IMG/VR virus record: IMGVR_UViG_3300043446_004155
Coordinates: 18,625 to 82,624 of that record
Strand: one strand, 5' to 3'
Length of the DNA stretch: 64,000 bases
Origin: a virus
Shown here: piece by piece, positions 24,113 to 32,584 of the stretch
How the letters are laid out: the number at the start of each line of letters is the position of its first letter
Numbering within the stretch: position 1 is the stretch's first letter
Program-made: the position numbers and the translations under genes
The notes under the pieces: generated by a model
Database searches by the model: none
Seen by the model: only the letters and a program-made list of their open reading frames with translations
Told to the model about the DNA's origin: nothing

Positions 24113-25123
24113 ATGACAATAAAATTTACGGATGCAGCCAAATTCTACGAAGAGCTTCCACATCAAAAAGAAGCCTGGGACTGGCTTCAAAATGTAGTAT
24201 CTGCTGAAACCTTGGCGGAATTTGCCAAGCGTTATCGCAAAGAAACAAAAGCGGCAATTGAAAATACCTGGGAAGGTGTACGTGCAGCGGCCAAAAAAGC
24301 CGGAGCTGCATTTCCTGATGTTGTTTGTGCACAATGGGCACTTGAGTCGGGATGGGGGAAACATTTTTCAGGTAAATGGAATGCATTTGGTCTGAAAGGA
24401 TCAGGTAGTGCGGTTAGCACCCAGGAATTTATCAATGGCAAGTGGATCACAATTACAGATAGCTTTATTGATTTCCCTGATTTAGAGACTTGTGTTTTCT
24501 ATTTAGTTGATCGGTGGTACAAAGATTTTGGCCGGTTTAAAGGTGTTAACCGTGCCAAGACTCGCAATGAATGCGCTCAGCTATTGGTCGTTGAAAAATA
24601 TGCAACTGATCCCGATTACAGCACAAAATTAATTCAGATCCTTGACCGACAGCTTGGTACAGCTGGAAACATTGAGAAGAAACCAGAAGCAGAAAAGAAA
24701 GATCGGTTTAATCCCTGGAGCCCATTTACATTTAAAGTAACGCCCAACATTACGTATGGCGAGCTCACACTCAACCAAGAGGCAAGGCGGTTTACCAAAC
24801 AGTACCAATGCGACACAGCACTGGAGATTTGCGAGTTTCTTGAAAAAGTGCGTAGTGCGTTCGGCAATAAACCTTTGATCATTACCAGTGCCGCTCGACC
24901 GGAGCCCATCAATACACAAGTTGGTGGCGCCAAAAATAGCGAACATACCTACAACGCTCCCTCTAAAGGTGCGGTTGATTTTTATATCGAAGGCGCCAAC
25001 ATTTATGTCGTGCAAGATTGGTGCAACAAGAATTGGCCGTACTCATTGGGTTACGGCGCATTAAAAGGTTTTGTGCACATCGGTATTAGGGAAGGACGGC
25101 AACGTATTCGCTGGGACTACTGA
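24113..25123 (+). CDS. Two-domain endolysin: GH73-like glucosaminidase + M15A peptidase
   Basis: 336 residues. The N-terminal domain (about 55-185) has the glucosaminidase pattern: AQWALESGWGKHFSGKWNAF with catalytic Glu in ALESGWG, then a late YATDPDYSTKLIQIL. The C-terminal domain (about 205-336) is M15A-like: ITSAARPEPINTQVGGAKNS, then EHTYNAPSKGAVDFYI with the His and Asp zinc ligands, and GYGALKGFVHIGIREGR with the last His. It would cut both sugar backbone and peptide stems. A small membrane-protein gene (possible holin) lies convergently just downstream. Confidence 0.85.
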   Translation: MTIKFTDAAKFYEELPHQKEAWDWLQNVVSAETLAEFAKRYRKETKAAIENTWEGVRAAAKKAGAAFPDVVCAQWALESGWGKHFSGKWNAFGLKGSGSAVSTQEFINGKWITITDSFIDFPDLETCVFYLVDRWYKDFGRFKGVNRAKTRNECAQLLVVEKYATDPDYSTKLIQILDRQLGTAGNIEKKPEAEKKDRFNPWSPFTFKVTPNITYGELTLNQEARRFTKQYQCDTALEICEFLEKVRSAFGNKPLIITSAARPEPINTQVGGAKNSEHTYNAPSKGAVDFYIEGANIYVVQDWCNKNWPYSLGYGALKGFVHIGIREGRQRIRWDY

Positions 25124-25124
25124 G

Positions 25125-25286
25125 ATGAAAAAATACAGGGAACCGCTCATTAGAGTGAATGTTTGCTGGCAAGTTGGAGACGAAAAAAAGTGCGTAACCC
25201 TGCCGAAAGAGCAGGCCTACGCAACAAGGGATTGGGTTGAAAGAGAAGGGGGCGTTTGCTTTTGGTTTCAAGCTTTGCCTGATTAA
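25125..25286 (+). CDS. 53-aa hypothetical protein
   Basis: Starts at the ATG right after the endolysin stop (MKKYREPLIRVNVCWQVGDE); an upstream in-frame start lies inside the endolysin gene. It reads as a small beta protein with a Cys/Trp-rich end (GGVCFWFQALPD). Function unknown. Its stop abuts the stop of the convergent membrane-protein gene. Confidence 0.5.
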   Translation: MKKYREPLIRVNVCWQVGDEKKCVTLPKEQAYATRDWVEREGGVCFWFQALPD

Positions 25287-25451
25287 TCAACGTTGTTTGG
25301 CGCGACCAATGACCAGAGCTGCGATCTCGATCAACTTATAGAGCTTGCCCACGAGTTTATCGTCGGAAGGAGTGGGGGTTAAAGCGCAAATTGCAGAAGC
25401 AGCGGCATGAATAGCCAGTGCAACTTCCAGATACTGATTAAGGTGTTCCAT
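25287..25451 (-). CDS. 54-aa small membrane protein, holin-like
   Basis: MEHLNQYLEVALAIHAAASA is followed by a short polar turn (LTPTPSDD) and a second hydrophobic helix (LYKLIEIAALVIGRAK). Two short hydrophobic helices with a basic C-terminus fit a class II-like holin or other small membrane protein. Its location beside the endolysin supports a lysis role. Its stop directly abuts the convergent 53-aa gene, leaving no gap. Confidence 0.6.
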   Translation of the reverse strand: MEHLNQYLEVALAIHAAASAICALTPTPSDDKLVGKLYKLIEIAALVIGRAKQR

Positions 25452-25502
25452 GACTGATCTATAGATCTGTTTACATTCTAAAGCTTGGTGTAAAGACTTT
25501 AT

Positions 25503-25640
25503 TTAATCTTCATAAATACGGCAGCTTCTTTCCCAGGGATTGTTGTCACAGTACGTTTTGAATCTCTTTGCGGGACTTGGTGTACCCAGATGAAAGCGCC
25601 TGGAAAGTTTACAGACAATCCAGTTGTAAAAATTAATCAC
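25503..25640 (-). CDS. 45-aa mini-protein ending in the CP12 GAPDH-binding motif
   Basis: The protein ends YCDNNPWERSCRIYED. This matches the CP12 C-terminus pattern [FY]-C-x3-P-x4-C-R-x-Y-E-D, including the 8-residue spacing of the redox Cys pair and the terminal YED. In CP12 this end inserts into the GAPDH active site and switches off the Calvin cycle. The N-terminal PRK-binding part of CP12 is absent; the first 29 residues are basic. The GTG start overlaps the upstream stop as GTGA, a classical coupling arrangement. Full-length CP12 genes are known in marine cyanophages. Confidence 0.7.
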   Translation of the reverse strand: MINFYNWIVCKLSRRFHLGTPSPAKRFKTYCDNNPWERSCRIYED

Positions 25641-26377
25641 GGTACCGTTGCGAAGGGCACAAGAAAAGCAGGGAATCTGTCATCAACTTGATGTTCACGT
25701 TGCCAGGCTGCTTCCCATTCAGCTAACGAATGATCGTGCGCATCTTGACCATCATAAGTTTCTGTGTGGTCATTCAGAATAAAGTCATTGTTTTCTAACA
25801 GAATGTAGGCAAAATCTTCCAGCAATAAATTGAAATCTCCCGAGAGAAACTCAAGGACTACGGCAACTTCATAATCGAGCGGTTCATTACGTGTTGTAGA
25901 TATGCACAACAGATAACTCCCAGGAGGCAACGGGTAGTAACGCTCGTCTCCTTTGTCTAATCTGTTGGGATCAAAGGTGTTGTATAGGTCTGACTGGGCA
26001 TCCATCACGTGTCCAACGTATGGGTTGTACACTTTCCCGTCAATTGTTGTCGTGATGCTGTCATCCTGAAAGATTCCGCGTCCCTGGATGGGATTGAGAT
26101 TCAGGTCATACACAGACGTATTGATGTACTTAGGCCTTGGACCGCCTTTAACCACAATGATCCAGGCCTGTGCCGTGATCGTAAAACTAAACCAGTGGTT
26201 ATAGGTTCCACCTCCATAACCACCATTGGAATTTAAACTTGTATCACGACGACCAACAACCTGGTTCTTGGGCCCCAGGCTTCCTTTTAAGTTACGAATG
26301 GATAGTTGACTGAATTGACCCATGTTTAATGGGTTGTCTTGAGTTCGTTGCCGTTGAATATCTTGATTACGGGCCAT
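25637..26377 (-). CDS. Hypothetical structural protein (246 aa)
   Basis: An Asn/Gln-rich N-terminus is followed by a beta domain about residues 58-180 (HWFSFTITAQAWIIVVKGGP, NTSVYDLNLNPIQG, GSYLLCISTTRNEPLDYEVA) resembling a pre-peptidase or jelly-roll fold, and an acidic Asn/Asp-rich C-terminus. Probably a virion or surface protein. It is coupled by a 4-nt overlap to the CP12-like mini-gene, so it is the upstream partner in that operon. Confidence 0.55.
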   Translation of the reverse strand: MARNQDIQRQRTQDNPLNMGQFSQLSIRNLKGSLGPKNQVVGRRDTSLNSNGGYGGGTYNHWFSFTITAQAWIIVVKGGPRPKYINTSVYDLNLNPIQGRGIFQDDSITTTIDGKVYNPYVGHVMDAQSDLYNTFDPNRLDKGDERYYPLPPGSYLLCISTTRNEPLDYEVAVVLEFLSGDFNLLLEDFAYILLENNDFILNDHTETYDGQDAHDHSLAEWEAAWQREHQVDDRFPAFLVPFATVP

Positions 26378-26405
26378 TTATTACAGTTGAACCAATCAAA
26401 CTATT

Positions 26406-27068
26406 CTACTCGTTCGGTATTTCTATATTTTCTGGAAACGTAATGGTATTACGAAACGCTTTATTGAACACCAGGGGTTGATCTTTGTTCTTGCCGTAAG
26501 CCATCAGCTTTTCCGCTTTGAACTCAATTTCAAATGGTTGGATGTCTTCTGGATAAAAGAGTTTGTTCCAACTTGAAATCAAGTGCAGTGGGTTGCCACA
26601 TCTTGGGTTCCCGCATAGGTGTGTGACGACCATATTCCCGATGTCGCCCCAGGCACAGTTGTAAATAGCTTTATGAAAACTTAAGTTTTCAGCCTTTTGG
26701 TGGCTGTAGGCCGACCGATAGGACGGCATACAAATACGCTTGGGTGTGTACGGGCCAGGTGATTCGATTGTCCAGCACTCATCCGCAGATCCTCTGGTGA
26801 CCTTTTGCCACAACTTTTGGTATCTGGCTTTGTACTCAACATTGAGGTAGTTAATGTCAAAACCACAGAGGTTTGATTGGATCTTGTGAACGCAGTGGTA
26901 GCACCAGTGGCGTTCCTTATCCCGTATGTAGTGGTTGTGTGGACAAACAAAACCCCGGTAGTAGCCCTTGACATCAAGCTCTTCATCGGAGAGATCGTCG
27001 ATACCAACAACAAAACGAAAGTCCGTTGCTTTGGATGCCCTGCGTTCAGAACGATGGAGGTTTGCCAT
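26406..27068 (-). CDS. His-Me finger/HNH-like nuclease with zinc-binding loop
   Basis: The C-terminal part has THLCGNPRCGNPLHLISS (about residues 152-169 of this start), the H-x-C-x3-C-x3-H zinc-binding loop of I-PpoI-like and related HNH proteins. An upstream CPHNHYIRDKERHWCYHC cluster may bind a second zinc. The ATG at 27068 lies 1 nt after the upstream gene's stop; an in-frame start at 27089 would overlap that gene. Together with its neighbour it forms a two-nuclease leftward unit, perhaps a mobile pair. Confidence 0.65.
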   Translation of the reverse strand: MANLHRSERRASKATDFRFVVGIDDLSDEELDVKGYYRGFVCPHNHYIRDKERHWCYHCVHKIQSNLCGFDINYLNVEYKARYQKLWQKVTRGSADECWTIESPGPYTPKRICMPSYRSAYSHQKAENLSFHKAIYNCAWGDIGNMVVTHLCGNPRCGNPLHLISSWNKLFYPEDIQPFEIEFKAEKLMAYGKNKDQPLVFNKAFRNTITFPENIEIPNE

Positions 27069-27069
27069 T

Positions 27070-27453
27070 TTAGAAAAGGGCAGGTGCACTAGGAATCATT
27101 CGCTCTCCCCTGGGCTTCACAACGTTTGCGTGACGTTTTTTGTTGAATTTTTGAGTTGGAATTAATTGTTTTCTGTTGTCTTTGTCAAAGTTCTTGTATT
27201 CATGCATGATATCTAGCTCAATGGGATCCTCTTGCGTACGCAGGAAATAAACGAGTCGGTGCGCCAGATAGACCGTGTTGTCGATGCAGACCATATAAAA
27301 GCCTGTCACCTTGTTCATGCGTCCAGCTTGAGTCCCAGCCTTATTACAAGCCTTGTCGACCACCCACTCCAAACCACTGGGGTACCGATCCGAAAGTTTG
27401 ATCAGTTCTTGGACGCGCCAGAGGGGCGGCATGGGCTTGCGGTTACGAGACAC
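27070..27453 (-). CDS. Degenerate HNH_3-like protein
   Basis: GTG start. The region GFYMVCIDNTVYLAHRLVYF (about residues 51-70) followed by LDIMHEYKNFDKDNRKQLIP is the AP2/HNH_3 layout (Y-x-V-x-I-D…HRLV…D-H-x-N…DNR-x-x-NL), but the catalytic DH is MH and the terminal NL is absent. It may be inactive or divergent. An AT-rich upstream region with TATATATAGAATAAT on this strand could hold its promoter. Confidence 0.55.
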   Translation of the reverse strand: MSRNRKPMPPLWRVQELIKLSDRYPSGLEWVVDKACNKAGTQAGRMNKVTGFYMVCIDNTVYLAHRLVYFLRTQEDPIELDIMHEYKNFDKDNRKQLIPTQKFNKKRHANVVKPRGERMIPSAPALF

Positions 27454-27730
27454 GGCCTGTGAGTTGAGTGTTCCGAGATTTTACGGCGAACCAGCCACGG
27501 TGTCTAGTGCAGCAAAAAACTAAGAATCAAATAGGATTATTCTATATATAACTTAAATGACGCCGCTTGACCAAAGTGTATGTACTTTATTTCTCTTCAC
27601 CCTCTTTTGCACCTTCTGAAACTTACAGTATTTTCCTAAAGTGTCATTTGTCTATAGGGGGGATATAGCGGGGTCTGATTCTTAGTTCTTATGCACCGCA
27701 CCTAAGTCTCAACCTAAGACTCGTTATCCA
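27454..27730. other. Noncoding gap with a 12-bp inverted repeat
   Basis: No gene found over about 280 nt. AACTAAGAATCA (27518-27529) and TGATTCTTAGTT (27676-27687) are exact inverted copies about 150 nt apart, and AAAAACTAAGAAT recurs at 35481-35493. The interval is pyrimidine-rich with AT-rich tracts. It lies between two leftward operons and could hold a promoter, operators or an origin; nothing decisive is visible. Confidence 0.5.
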
Positions 27731-27761
27731 TAAAAAAGGAGCCCCTGGCGGGACCCCTCCT
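27731..27761 (-). terminator. Rho-independent terminator of the sugar/replication operon
   Basis: On the minus strand AGGAG…CTCCT encloses a GTCCC/GGGGC stem (with bulged Gs) and is followed by TTTTTT. It closes the leftward unit that begins near 33.5 kb and ends with the cupin gene. Confidence 0.8.
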
Positions 27762-27783
27762 TCGCGACCTCGGAACTTTAGGG

Positions 27784-28125
27784 CTACTTCCGCCCGTAGT
27801 CGTCTTCCAGGCGAGTGATGTCCCCCTCATACAGGAGGTTACCCCTCTGGACCTCGATTAACCTGAGCTCGCAATCCCCTGCTTCCAAGCGGTGCCACTG
27901 GTCTTTGGGGATTGTGACGGTGACACCAGGGGCGGCGGGGATCGTCTCCTCACCAACGGTGATGGTCCCGGAACCACCAACAACCACCCAGTGCTCATCT
28001 CGATACTCATGCTTTTGCAGACTGAGACGCTGCTTGGCATGAACAACGATCACCTTCACCTGGTACTGAGGACCCGTGAGTATGCTCTCAAACCATCCCC
28101 AGGGTCTGGTCTCCGAATAGGTCAT
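27784..28125 (-). CDS. Mannose-6-phosphate isomerase type II / ManC C-terminal cupin
   Basis: 113 residues equal to the stand-alone cupin domain of type II phosphomannose isomerases: RPWGWFESILTG, VVHAKQRLSLQKHEYRDEHW (metal-binding His and Glu), VVVGGSGTITVGEE, IPKDQWHRLEAG, LIEVQRGNLLYEGDITRLED and DYGR. It interconverts fructose-6-phosphate and mannose-6-phosphate, the entry to GDP-mannose. Gmd at 35861 would use GDP-mannose. ATGA overlap with the glycosyltransferase upstream. Confidence 0.85.
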   Translation of the reverse strand: MTYSETRPWGWFESILTGPQYQVKVIVVHAKQRLSLQKHEYRDEHWVVVGGSGTITVGEETIPAAPGVTVTIPKDQWHRLEAGDCELRLIEVQRGNLLYEGDITRLEDDYGRK

Positions 28126-29393
28126 GCCGTGACCTCTGCCAGTTCCTTGGCCTTAGTAATGGCGGCCTTCTTCTTGCGCTTGCTGGTCTTAATTTGAGGC
28201 TCATCCACCTTGGTCAAAACTTCCTGGAACACATCGTTGAAGTCAGATGCGACCGTATCCCAGTTGAAGCAAGGATCCGTGACGCGGTCGTAGCACTTCT
28301 GCGCCACTTCATCAAGCATCTCACGGTTTTCGTAAAGATCTGTAAGGATGCTTGCCAGATGGTTGTCATCCGGGCATGGCATGATGCGACCAAAGTTGGT
28401 GTCCACATCTGCGTGGAGGTTGCGAATCAGAGGGCCGCAGCCGTCAAAGATTTCTTTACAGGAGGTGTGATCGGGTACCACCTGGGCCACACGGCAGGCA
28501 GCGTGTTCGAAGTTAACCAGACCCCAGCCTTCCCCTTTACAGGTGTTAACACCTACGTCAGCAACGTTGTAAATGGTGTTGAGTAGCTCCACATCCACGG
28601 AGGGACCATGGGGAGTGGGCGCTGTCATGATGATGCGACCGTTGGGATCCAGACCTTGACGGGTCATTTCCCGGTGGAAGAGGGGCATGATGTCCCAACC
28701 TTGGTCCTTTTGCCCCATGTGCAGGTAAAGCTTGGCGTCTGGCCTACCGACAGCAAATTTGGCAAAAGCGGAAATGGTGAGGTCAATCCGTTTGCGGAAC
28801 TGGTTTCGATTCCCGTTGAAAACAATGAAGTCGTTGGGGTCCAGGTTGAGTTTTTTCCGTGCCTCTACCTTGTCAATGGGATAGAACTGACCAGCAGTCA
28901 CACCGTGAGGCACCACCCAAATCGGCTTTTCAACCCCAGCCTTAATCGTTTCTTCTGCACCGAATTTGGTGTAGCAGATCGCTGCATCCCACTCATTCAT
29001 GGTATCGGTCAAGCAGCCGTACCACCCATAGGAATCCATGGGGTAGTAACCCACAAACTTAAAACCGATCTGCTCCCTGAGATCTTTGATCTGACCCCAC
29101 TGGTTGTTGATGATCCAACAGTCGTTAATCGTGAAGATCACATCGGGACGAATGCGTTCAGTGATTTCACGAATCCGGGCCTCACCAAAAGGCTGGTTTT
29201 GGTACATGTTGGAGGCGGGGTACATGAAGTACTCCTTTTGCAGCGGCGTGTAATCACCGTGCCAGTTGCAACCCAGTACATGGATTTCGTACTGATCCTT
29301 CAGGCGGCTCAGCACGTTTTCAGTTACACGAGCAAAGCCAGTGGTTGCAACAATGTCACCAACCCACAGCAGTTTGGGTTTATTTTCAGCCAT
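28122..29393 (-). CDS. GT-B glycosyltransferase (family 4-like)
   Basis: 423 residues. The N-terminal Rossmann half starts KLLWVGDIVATTGFARVTEN. The C-terminal half has FIVFNGNRNQFRKRIDLTIS (donor-side K/R), AKLYLHMGQ, and GVNTCKGEGWGLVNFEHAAC, the GT4 E-x7-E-like active-site region. The last 20 residues are Lys-rich. It probably transfers a sugar to a phage or host surface molecule, or to DNA; the acceptor is unknown. A TATACT box lies about 25 nt upstream of its ATG. Confidence 0.85.
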   Translation of the reverse strand: MAENKPKLLWVGDIVATTGFARVTENVLSRLKDQYEIHVLGCNWHGDYTPLQKEYFMYPASNMYQNQPFGEARIREITERIRPDVIFTINDCWIINNQWGQIKDLREQIGFKFVGYYPMDSYGWYGCLTDTMNEWDAAICYTKFGAEETIKAGVEKPIWVVPHGVTAGQFYPIDKVEARKKLNLDPNDFIVFNGNRNQFRKRIDLTISAFAKFAVGRPDAKLYLHMGQKDQGWDIMPLFHREMTRQGLDPNGRIIMTAPTPHGPSVDVELLNTIYNVADVGVNTCKGEGWGLVNFEHAACRVAQVVPDHTSCKEIFDGCGPLIRNLHADVDTNFGRIMPCPDDNHLASILTDLYENREMLDEVAQKCYDRVTDPCFNWDTVASDFNDVFQEVLTKVDEPQIKTSKRKKKAAITKAKELAEVTA

Positions 29394-29426
29394 TTAATTA
29401 ATTATTGACTGAAAATAGTATACGAA

Positions 29427-29777
29427 TTATTGAGGAGTTATAGACCTTACCAGCTCTTTCTCCTCTGATTGTTTCGCTTTTAGTTTCGTCTTTAAGAATT
29501 CGGCTGCCTTGTGAGTATTGGTTGTATCACCACAGGTGTAGAGATCAATAGCCGCATAACCCAACTCCGGCCAGGAGTGGATGGATGCATGGGATTCGGC
29601 CAACAATGCCAGAAGTGTTACCCCTTGCGGCTGAAATTTCTCACCAAAAACACGCAGGATTTTGGCACCCGCCATGTTGAGGGCTACCTGGAGTAGCCGC
29701 TCAAGCTCATCGTAATCATCGAGGAGTTCTTGATCACAGTCATAAAGATCAAGAATCAGGTGCCGCCCGTTGCTCAC
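29427..29777 (-). CDS. speD: S-adenosylmethionine decarboxylase proenzyme
   Basis: 116 residues of prokaryotic (class 1B) type. The self-cleavage site is E61-S62 in LLAESHASIHSWPE, where Ser becomes the pyruvoyl cofactor; YAAIDLYTCG follows with the conserved Cys. It makes decarboxylated AdoMet for spermidine synthesis. speD is a known auxiliary gene in cyanophages. Its start overlaps the end of the primase-helicase gene by 4 nt. Confidence 0.9.
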   Translation of the reverse strand: MSNGRHLILDLYDCDQELLDDYDELERLLQVALNMAGAKILRVFGEKFQPQGVTLLALLAESHASIHSWPELGYAAIDLYTCGDTTNTHKAAEFLKTKLKAKQSEEKELVRSITPQ

Positions 29778-32401
29778 AGTTCGTTTGCTACCTCTTCCAT
29801 TGTCGCACTAGATGCTTTATCTATCACGTCACCATAGAACGTACGCCATTCTTCCTTATTAAGACCCACTTCTACAAGGGATGGATATTGTTCGTACTTC
29901 GGACTGGACGCCCGCAGTGCGATGTTGACTACCCGCATGCCGCGACTGTTCTTGAATTGATAGACATTTAGCTTCAGCTGGTGAACACATACGTCCATCA
30001 ACAGGGATTCAAAACGGCTACGGCCCAGGATGTTGCTGTTGGAACCACGAGAGAACTCACAGTAGCTGGCATACAACCACTTGTCCCAGTTGATGTACAG
30101 GTTTGAGACACCACCAGGTGCGTGCTTAGCCAGACCCACCGGAGACGAAATACCTGGATCAAAGACCACACAGTGCTGCATCCAATCCAAGATCTGGTTG
30201 GATTTCAGGATCTGCTCTTTGTGATGCTTGGCAAAGAAGTCAACTTTTTCGTTGGTCTCCATCAGATATTCCCGCATCTCAGCTTCCGTCATATCAAGAA
30301 CCCAATTCACAAGTCCTGGAAGCAAAGCAGCAAATTCACCGAAGGGACGACCGTGATCATCCATATCGATGAGGGTACGTTGCTCGGCAGAGCTACCGGT
30401 GAAAGGCCGATCAAAAGGAATGGTGAGACGACGACGTGCCAAACCAGAAGTCGGATCAGTCGTTTGAATGGGTTCGTTGGCGGTGATCATGACCAGACCA
30501 TTGAACTTAAACGGCTTCTGGCTCCCAGCCTGGAACTTGCGCTCATTACGAATTAGGTCACGACCGGTGATTGCTTTCAATACGGATACCGAACCGCCGT
30601 AACGTTCCACATCATTGAAGAGCAGAAGTTTTTTCTTATAGAGGTTGGCAGTTTCAAATCGGTTCTTCTCTAGATGCTCCAGCGAAGAAATCATGGCATT
30701 GTCATCACCCACCAGTGCGTGAGCCAAGTTGCTGTAGGTGGACTTACCGGACTTACCAGGTCCAACAATCTCAACAAACTTCTGGATATCGGAGTGACTC
30801 AGTAGTACCGCCCGCAACCAAGCCCTCAACACCTGGACTCGACCCCAGCTGTCATTTTGTGTGGACTTCAGCCACTTAATGATGGGCTCACATGCGGCGT
30901 AGGGATCGTATTCGTATGGCAATTGTTGTGTGATGTAGAGCTCACGGTTGAACGGCATGAGTTCCCGCGTCTCAACATTCAAGATTCCATTAGTAAACAA
31001 CAGGTATTCATTCCCTTCATACCAATCGTCAAAAATAGTTGAAATCCTCAATTGCTCCATTAAGTCGGAGATGAGGTTCATGGAGTAACCGCTGTGCAGC
31101 AAACCATCCTTGATGGAATCCAACCGGCCTTTGATGTCGCCTTTGACTTCATATTCCGACAGTTGAGACCACAGCCCCTTCCGTTGATATTGATACATAA
31201 AGAATGCGCCATGCGATTGGCTGTAGCGCAGATTTCCCTGGTAATCCTGCAACAAGATTCCAGCGATCACATCAGAGGATGGATTACGTGTCTTTTGTTC
31301 TTTACCGTTGCGTCCCTTAGCCGCCTTTACTTTCCAGCCGCCTTGAATCACAGGTTTCTCTTCTGTCTCCACGGAATCTCCAGACGAGAGTCCCAAGTCT
31401 TCTTCCAGTTCTGTTAATAATTTTGCAACGTGATCAAGCATGGCATCATCTACATTCATTGACTTGTGATTTTGAGAGGGCTCCCAACCGTTCTCTTTGG
31501 CAACGTGCACGAGCGAACCAATGCCACGTCCACCACCTTTCGAGAAAGAACGCCAGCGCCTATGACATTCACCCTCTTGATACTTTTCTGATTGGCGAGA
31601 CCATTCATCCCAGTGATCAAGCAGGGATTCATCTAGTGAATGGAGCGATTGACCCACCATGATCCAGATGTCGTAATCATCTGTTGCTTCTGGCGGCATG
31701 CCCCACATGGCTTCCAGTGCCAACTGCATATCCCTTTCCAAGGAGACTTCAGCGTTGATGGCAAAGGATGGACCAATGATGCGAGTGGTCTCTTTGGCGG
31801 GAACACCCTGCTTGACATTCTTCTGGATAATGCAATTCAGCAGCCAATCCGGAAACTCAGGCAGCTCCTGGATCCACTCAAACCCTTGGTCAGAAGCGGT
31901 GAAATATCCTTCCGTCTCTGGATGCAGTCCCATCAGCACCCCTTGGTGCCGCTTCCAGAGAATTTCTAGTTTTTCCTTTTCCCCTTCCGCGTGCCAGGTG
32001 TATTTGTTGCGGACAAGATGCTTGTGTTGATCGCGGGAAAGGCGATACAGTTTCCGCTCCCGACCTTCTTTACCACTGAGGATTGTCAGGGTATTGGGCA
32101 GTGCCTCATTAAATGACAGTTCCGACAGTGACTCAATGAGTGCGTAGACGGTTGGACCGTCAACATCAACCCAGATCAAACCATAGGGATGGTTGTAGAC
32201 AGGACCACCAAGCAGACCAACTGCTTTGCAGCGGCCCAGCAACATTTCATTTTCTATCTCTTGCGGGCTGAATGGTTTGTTCTGCCACCCCGCGATGTAT
32301 GGGTCTTTGTTTGGACCCAATGGAGTCAGGGGCCAATCAATGGGGATGTAATCGAGCCGAATTTCACCGGGCTTGAGAGCTTGCTGGTTGGTATTGGTCA
32401 T
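29774..32401 (-). CDS. Primase-helicase: Prim-Pol + PriCT + D5/SF3 helicase
   Basis: 875 residues. A bifunctional primase-polymerase-like N-terminus (about 1-200) carries LIWVDVDG with D79 and D81. A PriCT-2-like linker follows (about 235-305, DDYDIWIMVGQSLHSL). Then comes a D5_N segment (about 375-500) and an SF3 helicase with Walker A GPGKSGKST (547-555), Walker B-like KKLLLFNDVE and sensor-type VMITANEP. It primes and unwinds DNA at the fork. It is coupled to the small gene upstream and to speD downstream by ATGA overlaps. Confidence 0.9.
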   Translation of the reverse strand: MTNTNQQALKPGEIRLDYIPIDWPLTPLGPNKDPYIAGWQNKPFSPQEIENEMLLGRCKAVGLLGGPVYNHPYGLIWVDVDGPTVYALIESLSELSFNEALPNTLTILSGKEGRERKLYRLSRDQHKHLVRNKYTWHAEGEKEKLEILWKRHQGVLMGLHPETEGYFTASDQGFEWIQELPEFPDWLLNCIIQKNVKQGVPAKETTRIIGPSFAINAEVSLERDMQLALEAMWGMPPEATDDYDIWIMVGQSLHSLDESLLDHWDEWSRQSEKYQEGECHRRWRSFSKGGGRGIGSLVHVAKENGWEPSQNHKSMNVDDAMLDHVAKLLTELEEDLGLSSGDSVETEEKPVIQGGWKVKAAKGRNGKEQKTRNPSSDVIAGILLQDYQGNLRYSQSHGAFFMYQYQRKGLWSQLSEYEVKGDIKGRLDSIKDGLLHSGYSMNLISDLMEQLRISTIFDDWYEGNEYLLFTNGILNVETRELMPFNRELYITQQLPYEYDPYAACEPIIKWLKSTQNDSWGRVQVLRAWLRAVLLSHSDIQKFVEIVGPGKSGKSTYSNLAHALVGDDNAMISSLEHLEKNRFETANLYKKKLLLFNDVERYGGSVSVLKAITGRDLIRNERKFQAGSQKPFKFNGLVMITANEPIQTTDPTSGLARRRLTIPFDRPFTGSSAEQRTLIDMDDHGRPFGEFAALLPGLVNWVLDMTEAEMREYLMETNEKVDFFAKHHKEQILKSNQILDWMQHCVVFDPGISSPVGLAKHAPGGVSNLYINWDKWLYASYCEFSRGSNSNILGRSRFESLLMDVCVHQLKLNVYQFKNSRGMRVVNIALRASSPKYEQYPSLVEVGLNKEEWRTFYGDVIDKASSATMEEVANEL

Positions 32402-32583
32402 GCCTGGTTACTCGTTCGAACTTCTACTTTAAAGTTTTTATCTGCAAAACTTGCCTCTTTCAATAGCCAGAAGGCGTGAAGATGCATGTCAGTGGGCAGA
32501 TAAAAACAGTCCCCATCCGCCGCATTCATCATGCGACTCATGAGACTATTCATCCACTCACCCATACAGACGTTGATGTCCAA
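32398..32583 (-). CDS. 61-aa hypothetical protein coupled to the primase gene
   Basis: Starts MDINVCMGEWMNSLMSRMMN and ends VRTSNQA. It is Met/Asp-rich and helical. Its stop overlaps the primase-helicase start (ATGA) and it begins 1 nt after the endonuclease gene's stop, so the coupling supports a real gene. It could be a small helicase partner; unproven. Confidence 0.6.
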   Translation of the reverse strand: MDINVCMGEWMNSLMSRMMNAADGDCFYLPTDMHLHAFWLLKEASFADKNFKVEVRTSNQA

Positions 32584-32584
32584 C

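Noticed and set aside
27736-28197. Rightward frames over the cupin and glycosyltransferase genes
   Set aside because: Opposite-strand shadows of clearly recognisable enzymes.
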